A stretch of 13,917 nt of DNA, taken from assembly GCF_020742175.1 (NCBI RefSeq), contig NZ_DYXM01000056.1:1-13917 (forward strand), given 5' to 3'. A program made the position numbers and the translations under genes. The stretch's first letter is position 1, and each line of letters begins with the position of its first letter. This document shows, piece by piece, positions 1 through 6,618 of the stretch. The stretch is from Dietzia timorensis. GTDB lineage: Bacteria; Actinomycetota; Actinomycetes; Mycobacteriales; Mycobacteriaceae. The notes below the pieces were generated by a model. The model saw only the letters and a program-made list of their open reading frames with translations, was not told where the DNA came from and made no database searches.

Positions 1-611
1 ATCTCGTGGCAAAACCGCTCATACTGCCAAGTCTGACGGCGCACAGCCTCCTCCGCTCGCGTGGCTGGGCGCCCCTCGAAACCGGGCTCTTCGCCGCGAT
101 GGGCGCTTTCCATGCCGCCGGCGACATCGTCCTGCTGCGCGAAACCGATAAGGGCCGGTTCGAGTCGCTGACCCCCGGTGCCATTGTCTTCGCCGCCGGC
201 CATGCTGCCGGAATTGCCCTTTATGAGAGCCGAGGCGTGCGCTGGAACCCGCGGGCGACAGCGATCAACGTGGTACTCGGCGCGGGCGTGGGCCTCGGAC
301 TGAGTGCAATGGCCAGGAAAGCCACGATCCACCAGCTCGTGCAGGGCGCTTATGCCGCCCTTCTTCTCGAGTATGTGAGTCGCGGAGTTTCCACCGTTGG
401 TCGCGACGATTGGGACACGGACGCTGCGCGCACGATCGCCGTGGGTTCGGTGGTGTGGGCGGTGTCCGATGCACTGATCGCCGTGCGGCTCGCCACCCAG
501 GACGGCTCTATTATGCGCCGCGCCCTCAGCGTTGCGGTGATGGATCTCTACGGCAGCGGCCAGCTGCTTACCCAGTCGGGGCTCGTCCGCGCGCTGAACG
601 CGCGACACTAG
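1..611 (+). CDS. Lysoplasmalogenase family (YhhN/TMEM86) membrane protein, 5' end outside window
   Basis: The product is a multi-pass membrane protein resembling the YhhN/TMEM86 family, whose characterised members hydrolyse the vinyl-ether bond of lysoplasmalogens. Family-like features are the early KPL-x-x-P segment, a helix ending in GD followed by LL (AAGDIVLL), a G-x-x-x-F-x-x-GH segment (GAIVFAAGH), and a C-terminal SDALIA helix followed by a Y-x-x-x-Q-like stretch. The reading frame is open to the left edge. A GTG at position 6 could be a start, but in relatives the KPL segment normally follows a first helix, so I infer that GTG is an internal Val and the gene begins upstream. The stop is TAG at 609-611. 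A 6-bp CG-only hairpin (588-593/599-604) lies just before the stop, without a T-run. The family call rests on pattern resemblance; the substrate is not shown by the sequence. Confidence 0.72.
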   Translation, partial: LVAKPLILPSLTAHSLLRSRGWAPLETGLFAAMGAFHAAGDIVLLRETDKGRFESLTPGAIVFAAGHAAGIALYESRGVRWNPRATAINVVLGAGVGLGLSAMARKATIHQLVQGAYAALLLEYVSRGVSTVGRDDWDTDAARTIAVGSVVWAVSDALIAVRLATQDGSIMRRALSVAVMDLYGSGQLLTQSGLVRALNARH

Positions 612-681
612 ATCGCCTCGCGCACTTCCTCTCTCACTTCGCATTTTCTATGCGGCACTTTTGCACTCCTTCTGCTGCTCA

Positions 682-709
682 TTGTGCCCAAAACTTTATC
701 AAGTAGCGT
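682..709 (+). promoter_or_regulatory. Candidate promoter upstream of the HNH gene
   Basis: TTGTGC (682-687) is followed after 16 nt by TAGCGT (704-709). Transcription would begin near 716. The -10 box overlaps the first copy of the AGTAGCG repeat. Both boxes match the consensus only partly, so this is a weak call. Confidence 0.25.
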
Positions 710-750
710 ACCCCACTAGTCGAACAGTCGCGCTACTGTTATTCCAGTAG
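702..750. repeat. Interlocking inverted repeats (AGTAGCG / CGCTACTG / CAGTAG)
   Basis: AGTAGCG (702-708) is the exact reverse complement of CGCTACT (731-737). CTACTG (733-738) is the exact reverse complement of CAGTAG (745-750), with a 6-nt loop. The central copy can pair with either flank but not both at once. This could be an operator with three half-sites or a pair of alternative RNA hairpins. It lies in the AT-rich spacer between the lysoplasmalogenase-family gene and the HNH gene, just before the AAGGA ribosome site at 771-775. Confidence 0.45.
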
Positions 751-781
751 GTTAGCCGCTTTGGTTAAACAAGGAATCTAC

Positions 782-922
782 ATGGGTGTACATGCAAAGC
801 CAGTTTCTCCCGAAATAAACGATCTGACCAGTTCAAAAACGTTGGTCCGGTCGAACGCCATAGTCATCGAGACGACGCTTCCGATGAGCGAGAAGCGATC
901 GAACATATTGTTGATGCAATAG
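782..922 (+). other. Probable displaced 5' end of the HNH gene (frameshift), or a 46-aa leader ORF
   Basis: An ATG at 782 has a strong ribosome site (AAGGA, 771-775, 6-nt spacing) and opens a 46-codon frame ending in TAG at 920-922. The frame of the large HNH protein is open over the same stretch from 769, but it has no ATG or GTG before a poorly placed TTG at 955. Moving from the 782 frame to the HNH frame at the A5 run 835-839 gives a continuous, soluble-looking sequence (…LTSSK then NVGPVERHSHRDDASDE…). One missing A, or a -1 slip there, would therefore join the two. I infer that 782 is the original start of the HNH gene and that the sequence carries a one-base frameshift, real or a sequencing error. 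Confidence 0.45.
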
Positions 923-954
923 ATATCGTTCGGTTCAAAATCGAAAATGAGGGA

Positions 955-2652
955 TTGAAAAACTCCGAGGTTGCCGAGGCGATTCAACACACGGTGAGGT
1001 GCGTTCTCACGCTTTCTGCGCATCTCGAGGACGGCAAAGAACGGGCCGACGTATTCAATGTCGTGGCGAGCTCCGCCGAAGGAGCCTCAATGCAACAAGC
1101 GATGAATATCCTTCGGGAGGCTGAGGCACGGTTCGAGGACGCGATGCGGGATGATCCGCCGCAGAGCAACGAGGAGTACTCGAAAATCGACCCCGAAACC
1201 GTGGCGTCCGACCAGATCGCCGTCGAGCACAATGTCACGAAGTATCGGGCGAACAAGCTGCTTCTCAATGCGATTCTCGTGCACCGCTGTACCCATGTGT
1301 GGAACGCCATGATGCGAGGAGAGATCACCGCTGAGATTGCCACGCGGATCGGCAATGAGCTCAAGCACGTCACCGATCCAATGCTTCGAGCGGAAATCGA
1401 GGCCAGGATCTTGGATATCGCCGTGAAGAAGGGGCGCTGCGCGCGTTGGTCCGCGGGTATGACCAAGCGGTTGCATCACATCATCCACAACGTCGACCCC
1501 GACGCACTTCGTTCAGACGATAAGGAAGCACAGCGGGGTCGTCGCGTCAGCACCTGGTCGCCCAATTCCGCCGAGACGGTGGTTGAGGCGAACTTGCCCA
1601 CCGTGGACGCGGAGGCGGTCTGGAGTGCCGTCGACGGGCTTGCCGCTCAGTGGTCGCAGATCGAAGGGGAGGAGAGGAACGTGAGCCAGCGGCGAGCGGA
1701 CGCGCTGGTCCAGATGGTTACCGGTATCGATAAGCGACCAATCGGCGACACGACTCCGGTCGGCGCACACTGCTGCACACCGCACGTCACGCTGCTCGCC
1801 GACTTAGGGTCGGAACGAGCGCGCGACCGCGCGTTCACTTCCAATGGCGCCACGGTGCGCCAGCGGCTGGACGAGCTTCTGGGTGCAGCACGCAAGGCCA
1901 CACTCACGGTGGTCCCGTTCGCCGCTGAGGACGACAGCAACGATCTGCCGCAACTGTGCGCCAGCCTCTCTCGTCTCGTCGAGCAGATCGCAGAGGAAAC
2001 AACCTACGCACCCTCCGCAGCCCTGCGAAGGCTGGTCGTGGCACGTGACGGAACCTGCCGGTTCCCCGGGTGCAATGTGTCCGCGCACAAATGCGACCTC
2101 GACCACGTAAAGCCGTTCAACCACGATCACCCGCTGCTCGGTGGGCTCACACGGGAAGACAATCTCATTGTCCTGTGCCGCCGGCATCACCGCGACAAGA
2201 CGCACGGGACCAGCACATACCGACTGGAAGCGGACGGTACGGTCTCGGTGGACCTGGGGCACGGGACCAGCGGAACAAGCGAGCCCAACGGACTTCGCGG
2301 AGTCGGCCGCCAAGCGAGAAACTTCGAGTACTCCACGCTAGGAGAGGGCCGAGTAAGCCAGCTTCGCGAAATCGTCACTGCAGCGTCGGCGCTTCTCGAA
2401 CTACTGCAGAACCATGGAATGCAATCTTCGCCGAGTAGAGCATCCTGGTCCGTACTGGGTGACGGTGTATCGGATGCCGGTGGCGCACGGCCGGGCGACT
2501 TCAAGCCAAGGGAGACAAGGGCTCAGAGGAGGAGTCGGGCAACGAGAGCGTTCCGCGCCGCCGCGCCAAACCGGGACCATGCACGTGTGCTCGGCGTTAA
2601 TGCTCTAGCTTCGCAGCGTCTCGCCGGCTACATCGAGGAGCCGCCGTACTGA
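955..2652 (+). CDS. DUF222 / 13E12-repeat family HNH nuclease-like protein
   Basis: This belongs to the actinobacterial 13E12 family: an N-terminal helical DUF222 region followed by an HNH domain. In the 565-aa form starting at TTG 955, roughly residues 20-260 match the DUF222 pattern, including the QRRADALVQM segment that typically closes it. The HNH core is at about 368-415: C-x4-C (CRFPGC), then CDLDHVKPF with the D-H pair, an ED-NL-x-x-LC segment, and CRRHHRDKTHG. All expected metal and catalytic positions look intact. A basic tail of about 150 residues ends in GYIEEPPY. The stated start has a GAGGGA only about 1 nt upstream, so it is doubtful; the true start may be ATG 782 via a frameshift. 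Members occur in many copies in actinobacteria, and their biological role is not settled. No restriction or toxin partner is adjacent. Confidence 0.82.
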   Translation: MKNSEVAEAIQHTVRCVLTLSAHLEDGKERADVFNVVASSAEGASMQQAMNILREAEARFEDAMRDDPPQSNEEYSKIDPETVASDQIAVEHNVTKYRANKLLLNAILVHRCTHVWNAMMRGEITAEIATRIGNELKHVTDPMLRAEIEARILDIAVKKGRCARWSAGMTKRLHHIIHNVDPDALRSDDKEAQRGRRVSTWSPNSAETVVEANLPTVDAEAVWSAVDGLAAQWSQIEGEERNVSQRRADALVQMVTGIDKRPIGDTTPVGAHCCTPHVTLLADLGSERARDRAFTSNGATVRQRLDELLGAARKATLTVVPFAAEDDSNDLPQLCASLSRLVEQIAEETTYAPSAALRRLVVARDGTCRFPGCNVSAHKCDLDHVKPFNHDHPLLGGLTREDNLIVLCRRHHRDKTHGTSTYRLEADGTVSVDLGHGTSGTSEPNGLRGVGRQARNFEYSTLGEGRVSQLREIVTAASALLELLQNHGMQSSPSRASWSVLGDGVSDAGGARPGDFKPRETRAQRRSRATRAFRAAAPNRDHARVLGVNALASQRLAGYIEEPPY

Positions 2653-2704
2653 CGAGCCTGCGACCCGCGAAGCGCTGAAGATGGTGCAAGGTAACGTAAA
2701 CAGC

Positions 2705-3556
2705 ATGACTTCGGGAAGCGACGGCAAGAATTCCACGATCGATGTGCTCACGCGCAAGCTGGGCCTTAGGTCTCGGCAACAGCGCCGTGGCGGTCAGCCG
2801 ACGGTATTCATTACCGGCTCCGGACGCGGGATCGGGCGGGCGACCGCTGAATACTTCGCGCGAAACGGCTGGAAGGTGGGAGTCTTCGATATCGACGCCG
2901 ACGCTGTTTCCTGGGCTTCGGGTCCGGAATACGTAGCCGGCGTTATTGACGTGACCTCTCCGGAGTCCTGGGAAAAGGCACTCGCGCAGTTCGCCGAAGC
3001 TACCGGAGACCGTCTCGATGTGCTGGTCAACAATGCCGGCATCTTGTACGGCACGCCGTTCATGGAAGCCAGTTTCGCTCGGGATTCGGCTCTCGCAGAC
3101 GTCAACATCAAGGGCGTGTACTTCGGCGCGCGCGCAGCGTTCGACCTACTCCGGAACACGCCTGGGTCCGCAATGGTCAACGTCGCCTCGGCATCCGCAA
3201 TTTACGGAACACCGGAAATGGCTACCTACTCGTCAACCAAGTTCGCGGTTCGAGGTATCACCGAAGCTCTCGACCAGGAATGGGCGGCCGAAGATATCGT
3301 TGTCCGTTCGGTCTGGCCGCTCTACGTCAAGACGGCCATGCTCGACGGCGTCTCGACGTCGGGGACCTCGCGCCAGGGCGTCAACCTCACTGCTGAAGAC
3401 GTCGCGAAAAAGGTGTTCACTGCTGCAACTGCGACCAACCCGCTTGCGCCGGTGCATTACCCGGTCGGACTCAAGACGACGCTTCTCTATCACGGCGCAC
3501 ATTTCGCGCCCTCCCGCGTTTCTCGCGCGCTGAACTCGCTGCTGGTCGGCGACTAA
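2705..3556 (+). CDS. Short-chain dehydrogenase/reductase (classical SDR)
   Basis: This is a classical NAD(P)-dependent SDR with a Rossmann fold; the substrate cannot be read from the sequence. In the 283-aa form the cofactor motif TGSGRGIG is at 37-44, an acidic D follows the second strand (VGVFDID, which hints at NAD preference), and NNAG is at 109-112. The catalytic tetrad is N134, S162, Y175 and K179 (YSSTK), with the usual Ser-Tyr spacing of 13. About 35 residues of charged, low-similarity sequence precede the fold. After the active site, the common PG turn is replaced by WPLYVKTAM. ATG 2705 is preceded by AAGG at 13 nt; an ATG at 2681 would add eight residues and is possible. It begins about 50 nt after the HNH stop and ends 20 nt before the RNA methyltransferase, so transcription with the latter is likely. 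Confidence 0.88.
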   Translation: MTSGSDGKNSTIDVLTRKLGLRSRQQRRGGQPTVFITGSGRGIGRATAEYFARNGWKVGVFDIDADAVSWASGPEYVAGVIDVTSPESWEKALAQFAEATGDRLDVLVNNAGILYGTPFMEASFARDSALADVNIKGVYFGARAAFDLLRNTPGSAMVNVASASAIYGTPEMATYSSTKFAVRGITEALDQEWAAEDIVVRSVWPLYVKTAMLDGVSTSGTSRQGVNLTAEDVAKKVFTAATATNPLAPVHYPVGLKTTLLYHGAHFAPSRVSRALNSLLVGD

Positions 3557-3576
3557 ATCGAGAGAAAACCGGAGAA

Positions 3577-4236
3577 ATGAACGAAGGAGACCCGGGCCCC
3601 ACGGAGTGGGGCGACGGCAAGGTCGGGCTCGGTCCGTGGGCCGAGGAATTCCCGGAACAGACTGTGCCCACGGACAAGCGCTACGACCAAGAGCTGCTCG
3701 CCGCGGGAGACCGCCGAAACGTCGTCGACCACTACCGATACTGGACACGCGAAGCTATTGTCGCCGACCTCGACGAGAGGCGACATCCATTCCACGTCGC
3801 CATCGAGAACTTCGAGCACGACGCAAATATCGGCACCGTCGTGCGAACGGCCAATGCGTTCCTGGCGGCTGAAGTCCACATCGTCGGCAAGCGCCGCTGG
3901 AACCGCCGCGGCGCCATGGTCACCGACCGTTACCAGCACATTCGCCACCACCCCGACGTCGCGACACTGGTCGAGTGGGCACGTGCCAAGGGATTGGCCG
4001 TCGTCGCGGTCGACAACGTCCCCGGGTCCGTTCCCCTGGAAACGGTCGAGTTGCCGCGCGAATGCGTTTTGCTCTTCGGCCAGGAAGGCCCAGGAGTAAG
4101 CCCGGATGCACGAATGACGGCGGACGTCACGGTCTCCATCACGCAGTTCGGCTCCACACGCTCCATCAACGCGGGCGTCGCGGCAGGCATCGTCATGCAT
4201 TCCTGGATCCGCGAACACGCGCGGATCGAGAAATAG
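3577..4236 (+). CDS. SpoU/TrmH-family RNA 2'-O-methyltransferase
   Basis: This is a SAM-dependent SPOUT methyltransferase expected to add a 2'-O-methyl group to tRNA or rRNA; the target nucleotide is unknown. All three family motifs are present in the 219-aa protein. Motif 1 is N78-x-x-x-x-x-N-x-G-T-x-x-R90 (NFEHDANIGTVVR). Motif 2 is FGQEGPGVS at 167-175. Motif 3 is I188-x-x-FGSTRSINAGVAAG, forming the knotted SAM-binding loop. It has an N-terminal extension of about 70 residues but no L30e-like substrate-binding domain of the larger rRNA methylases, so it is closer to compact TrmH-like enzymes. ATG 3577 has GGAG only 2 nt upstream and GAGAG further up. The gene starts 20 nt after the SDR stop, suggesting cotranscription without implying a shared pathway. 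Confidence 0.9.
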   Translation: MNEGDPGPTEWGDGKVGLGPWAEEFPEQTVPTDKRYDQELLAAGDRRNVVDHYRYWTREAIVADLDERRHPFHVAIENFEHDANIGTVVRTANAFLAAEVHIVGKRRWNRRGAMVTDRYQHIRHHPDVATLVEWARAKGLAVVAVDNVPGSVPLETVELPRECVLLFGQEGPGVSPDARMTADVTVSITQFGSTRSINAGVAAGIVMHSWIREHARIEK

Positions 4237-4246
4237 CACAGCCGGT

Positions 4247-4275
4247 TTGCCGCAGACCCGGCGCCTCGCTACTTT
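4247..4275 (+). promoter_or_regulatory. Promoter of the guanidinium exporter operon
   Basis: TTGCCG (4247-4252) and TACTTT (4270-4275) are separated by exactly 17 nt, a good sigma-70-type promoter for this class of genome. Transcription would start near 4282, about 20 nt before the riboswitch, so the whole aptamer would be transcribed. It lies directly after the methyltransferase stop codon. Confidence 0.55.
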
Positions 4276-4301
4276 GGATCGTGGAGCTCGGTCATTGGGC
4301 T

Positions 4302-4342
4302 CGCGGACGAGGGAGCAGTACCCGCAAAGCGACAAGACTGCC
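4302..4342 (+). ncRNA. Guanidine-III riboswitch (ykkC-III class)
   Basis: The stretch matches the conserved pattern of the guanidine-III class: GCGGACGAGG (4303-4312), GTACCCGC (4318-4325), then GACAAGACTGC (4331-4341). P1 pairs GCGG (4303-4306) with CCGC (4322-4325). The class-defining pseudoknot pairs GCAGT in the loop (4315-4319) with ACTGC (4337-4341), five perfect pairs. The conserved ACGAGG, GUACCC and GACAAGAC segments are unchanged. The SD of the first SMR gene (AAGGAG, 4346-4351) begins four nt after the pseudoknot. I infer translational control, with guanidinium binding stabilising the fold and opening the SD. The two Gdx-type genes directly downstream are the expected targets. Confidence 0.9.
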
Positions 4343-4359
4343 ACCAAGGAGTCCTTCCA

Positions 4360-4674
4360 ATGGCATGGGTCATTCTTGTGTTCTCGGGCATGCTCGAGGC
4401 CGTATGGGCCGCCGCCCTTTCCGAATCGAAAGGTTTTAAGCGGCTACGCCCCTCACTTCTTTTCTTCGCAGCTCTCGCGCTCAGCATGGGCGGTCTCGCC
4501 TGGGCGATGAGAGAGCTGCCGACTGGCACCGCCTACGCGGTGTGGACCGGTATCGGCGCGGTACTCACCGTGCTCTGGGGGTTCGTGACCAGGCAGGAAA
4601 AGGCGACCGTCGCCCGCCTCGGTCTGCTCGTTCTCCTGGTCGGCTCGATCATCGGTCTCAAGGTGGTGAGCTGA
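4360..4674 (+). CDS. SMR-family guanidinium exporter subunit, first of pair (Gdx/SugE type)
   Basis: This is a 104-aa, four-helix small multidrug resistance protein. It is of the guanidinium exporter (Gdx, formerly SugE) subtype rather than the EmrE drug-pump subtype. It retains the proton/substrate-coupling E13 together with W16, S42, Y59 and W62, the residues lining the Gdx binding site. It also has the subtype signature GTAYAVWTGIGAV (56-68). Helices are at about 2-20, 31-50, 56-74 and 83-102. The start is clear: ATG 4360 with AAGGAG at 4346-4351 (8-nt spacing). It is the first gene after a guanidine-III riboswitch and is followed after 2 nt by a second SMR gene, so the pair likely forms one heteromeric antiporter exporting guanidinium in exchange for protons. 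A homodimer cannot be excluded. Confidence 0.92.
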   Translation: MAWVILVFSGMLEAVWAAALSESKGFKRLRPSLLFFAALALSMGGLAWAMRELPTGTAYAVWTGIGAVLTVLWGFVTRQEKATVARLGLLVLLVGSIIGLKVVS

Positions 4675-4676
4675 TC

Positions 4677-5027
4677 ATGGCGTGGATCGTTCTCATCGTG
4701 TCCGGAGTGTTCGAGGCCATCTGGGCCACCGCGCTCGGAGAATCCCACGGGTTCTCGGAAACCGCTCCGACAGTCGTGTTCCTCGTGGCACTCGCTATCT
4801 CCATGGCGGGCCTCGGCCTGGCGGTCAAGCACATTGCGATCGGCACTGCCTACGCGGTGTGGGTGGGGATCGGAGCCACCCTCACCGTCGTGTACGCGAT
4901 GGCCACCGGAGCCGAGGAATTCGCTTGGCTCAAGGTCCTGTTCATCGCGGGCATCGTCCTCGCGGTGGTCGGCCTCAAGCTCGTCCCCGACGACCCTAAG
5001 AAGCGCGAAGAAGGCCCGAAAGCCTAG
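4677..5027 (+). CDS. SMR-family guanidinium exporter subunit, second of pair (Gdx/SugE type)
   Basis: This is a 116-aa partner of the preceding SMR gene, starting 2 nt after its stop. ATG 4677 has AGGTGG at 4661-4666, inside the upstream coding end, so the two are translationally close. E13, W16, S42, Y59 and W62 are all present, so neither subunit has lost the Gdx binding site. GTAYAVWVGIGA is at 56-67. It differs from its partner by a charged, Pro-containing tail (about 104-116, ending KKREEGPKA), which could fix membrane orientation. Opposite topologies of two paired subunits are known for heteromeric SMR pairs, but I infer this rather than see it. The nearest downstream gene is convergent, so the operon probably ends here. 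Confidence 0.92.
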   Translation: MAWIVLIVSGVFEAIWATALGESHGFSETAPTVVFLVALAISMAGLGLAVKHIAIGTAYAVWVGIGATLTVVYAMATGAEEFAWLKVLFIAGIVLAVVGLKLVPDDPKKREEGPKA

Positions 5028-5057
5028 GCGCTAGTTGTCGCCCTCAGTGCCCCTCGC

Positions 5058-6065
5058 CTATGACGTCGGAGGCGCCGGGTTCGCCGGCACCGCGCCGATC
5101 GCCCCGTGCAGCGGTGCGGTGGACGCGCAGCGTGGGGTCCGCGGGTGCGCCGGATCGAGCGCATTCAATACAAAATCGGCGGCGCGCGGCGACGAAGGCA
5201 GCGAGGCGTGGTCGGACCAGTCGGCTTCGCAGCCATCCTGGACGACGATGTTCGTCACCGCGTAGCCGGGCACGTCTGGGCCCGGAAGCTGGCCGGAGGT
5301 AAACGGGATGACCGCCTCGTCGTACCTGGTCGAGATGTTGGTGTACGAGACGCCTTGCGCATACGGCGTGCCCTCTGTCCCGTAGAGACCTTCGAGGTAC
5401 TCGGAACCCGAGAGCATGTGCGGAATCGATTCGAGCGGCGAGCCCTCCAGCGAGGTACGGGTGTGGTCATCGAGGAGACGCTCGGTGAAGCCCTGTCCCG
5501 TCCCCTCCCACGGGCCGGCGAGCGAAACCACGGACCCCACACGGCCGGGGCGCTGGCGCTTGGCGACGTCTCCACTCACCAGGGTCCCCTGAGAATGCCC
5601 GACCAGGTCGACCTGGTCGGCTCCGGTCGCCGCGAGCACCGAGTCGACGAATTCCGCCACCGCGGGAACGGACACGTCGGGGATCGACCGCACGCCGCCG
5701 ACCGCCGAGAGGGGCCAGTCGGCGTCCGCGTGGTTTCCGTAGGTCAGCGTGAATACGCAGTAGCCCTCGTTGTGCAGCAGCGGTCCAAGAGTCGCCCAGT
5801 TGTCGGCGCCGCCACCGAAGGTTCCGTGCACGAGTACCACCGGCCGGGGATGTGCCTCGGTCGTTTGGCACGACCAGTCGTTCGCACCTGCGAGCGGCGC
5901 CCCGGGCTGGGTTATCTCCTTCACGGCCCCGGACATGAAGGTGTAAGGCACGGGGAGCTCTGGCCGGTCCGCGGCGGCCGGCTGCGCGGCGACGACGGCC
6001 GCGAGCGAAAGGGCAGCGATTGCCATCGCGGAGGAGACGATTCTCGACAGGGTGCTGTGCGTCAT
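5058..6065 (-). CDS. Secreted alpha/beta-hydrolase, triacylglycerol lipase/esterase (class 2-like)
   Basis: This is a 335-aa exported lipase or esterase. Residues 1-32 form a signal peptide: a hydrophobic core (AMAIAALSLAAVVAA) and a probable cut after QPAAA. The oxyanion loop is VHGTFGGGADNW (79-90), and the nucleophile elbow GHSQG places the catalytic Ser at 158. Likely partners are Asp249 (TRYDEAVIP) and His286 (SDHASLP), with the spacing usual in actinobacterial lipases of this type. Cys66, Cys103, Cys279 and Cys313 could form disulfides, consistent with an extracellular protein. I chose ATG 6065 because the signal peptide then begins normally; the frame is open to 6125 but the extra residues look non-coding. 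The stop lies 30 nt from the convergent SMR operon and I see no strong terminator between them. The substrate is unproven; acylglycerols or esters are likely. Confidence 0.88.
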   Translation of the reverse strand: MTHSTLSRIVSSAMAIAALSLAAVVAAQPAAADRPELPVPYTFMSGAVKEITQPGAPLAGANDWSCQTTEAHPRPVVLVHGTFGGGADNWATLGPLLHNEGYCVFTLTYGNHADADWPLSAVGGVRSIPDVSVPAVAEFVDSVLAATGADQVDLVGHSQGTLVSGDVAKRQRPGRVGSVVSLAGPWEGTGQGFTERLLDDHTRTSLEGSPLESIPHMLSGSEYLEGLYGTEGTPYAQGVSYTNISTRYDEAVIPFTSGQLPGPDVPGYAVTNIVVQDGCEADWSDHASLPSSPRAADFVLNALDPAHPRTPRCASTAPLHGAIGAVPANPAPPTS

Positions 6066-6216
6066 GCTTCGGAAGCATAAGAGGGCTGCACATCCCTTAG
6101 CTGCGCTTACGGCAAAAAGGCGCAAAAGGTTCCACTTCCGCCTCCCAATTGTCGGAGCGGGCGAATAGATTGTCTGTCATTGGCGCATCAGCCATCGCTG
6201 CCCAGGGAGGCACGGC

Positions 6217-6618
6217 ATGCACACCACCAACTACGTCGATACCGTCATCACCCCGCCCGCGGACACCCGCGCCGGCGCAGCTATGGCACCTCCGTCCGGC
6301 AAACGAACGGTCGCCGAGCTCCAATTCGAGCGCCTGTTTGGGCACGATTACGAGTGGACGAGCGACGACCTGCTTTTCGATGTGCACTGCGAGCGCAAGG
6401 GCATCGCCGAGCCGGAGCGCGCTGCGGCTCGGGAGGAGTTTTTCGCCAAGGGGCAGCCGTGCCTGCGCACCTCGCCGCTCGCAAAGACCTACGGCTGGGC
6501 CTTTCACTTCGACCACTCGGGCAAGATTGCCCTCGTGCCGATGGGCTCGGAAGAGCTCGAGAGGGTGACGGCGCTGGAAGCGATTACGGTGCGCAGCGCT
6601 ATGCGCGCGTCTCGGTAA
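6217..6618 (+). CDS. DUF6157 family protein
   Basis: This is a 133-aa cytoplasmic protein of unknown function resembling the DUF6157 family. It has the family's opening MHTTNY-x-DT, a K-x-TVA-x-LQFE segment (29-38), a Y-x-x-TSDD-x-LF segment (46-54), the highly conserved AREEFFAKGQPCLR-x-SPL-x-K-x-YGW segment (about 71-93), and a C-terminal GKIAL-x-PM-x-SEE segment. The length is normal for the family. The start is well supported by GGGAGG at 6205-6210, 6 nt before ATG 6217. It is divergent from the lipase, and its last 20 bases overlap the end of the convergent tetR-like gene. There is no signal peptide or membrane segment. No partner in the neighbourhood indicates a function. Confidence 0.85.
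   Translation: MHTTNYVDTVITPPADTRAGAAMAPPSGKRTVAELQFERLFGHDYEWTSDDLLFDVHCERKGIAEPERAAAREEFFAKGQPCLRTSPLAKTYGWAFHFDHSGKIALVPMGSEELERVTALEAITVRSAMRASR

Noticed and set aside
782..2652. HNH gene as part of a restriction, toxin or defence system
   Set aside because: No methylase, immunity or partner gene is adjacent; 13E12-family genes are scattered singly in actinobacteria.
3553..4347. Open minus-strand frame (264 codons) over the RNA methyltransferase and the riboswitch
   Set aside because: It runs opposite a clear SpoU/TrmH protein and through a structured RNA; this is expected for GC-rich sequence.
4542..4676. Upstream extension of the second SMR protein
   Set aside because: It lies inside the first SMR gene; ATG 4677 with AGGTGG gives a normal SMR N-terminus (MAWIVL).
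5106..6080. Long open frame (324 codons) on the + strand opposite the lipase gene
   Set aside because: It is the antisense shadow of a strongly supported lipase; its translation is Arg/Gly/His-rich without domain patterns and has no plausible ribosome site.
6066..6125. Extended N-terminus of the lipase
   Set aside because: It would put about 20 unrelated residues before a normal signal peptide.
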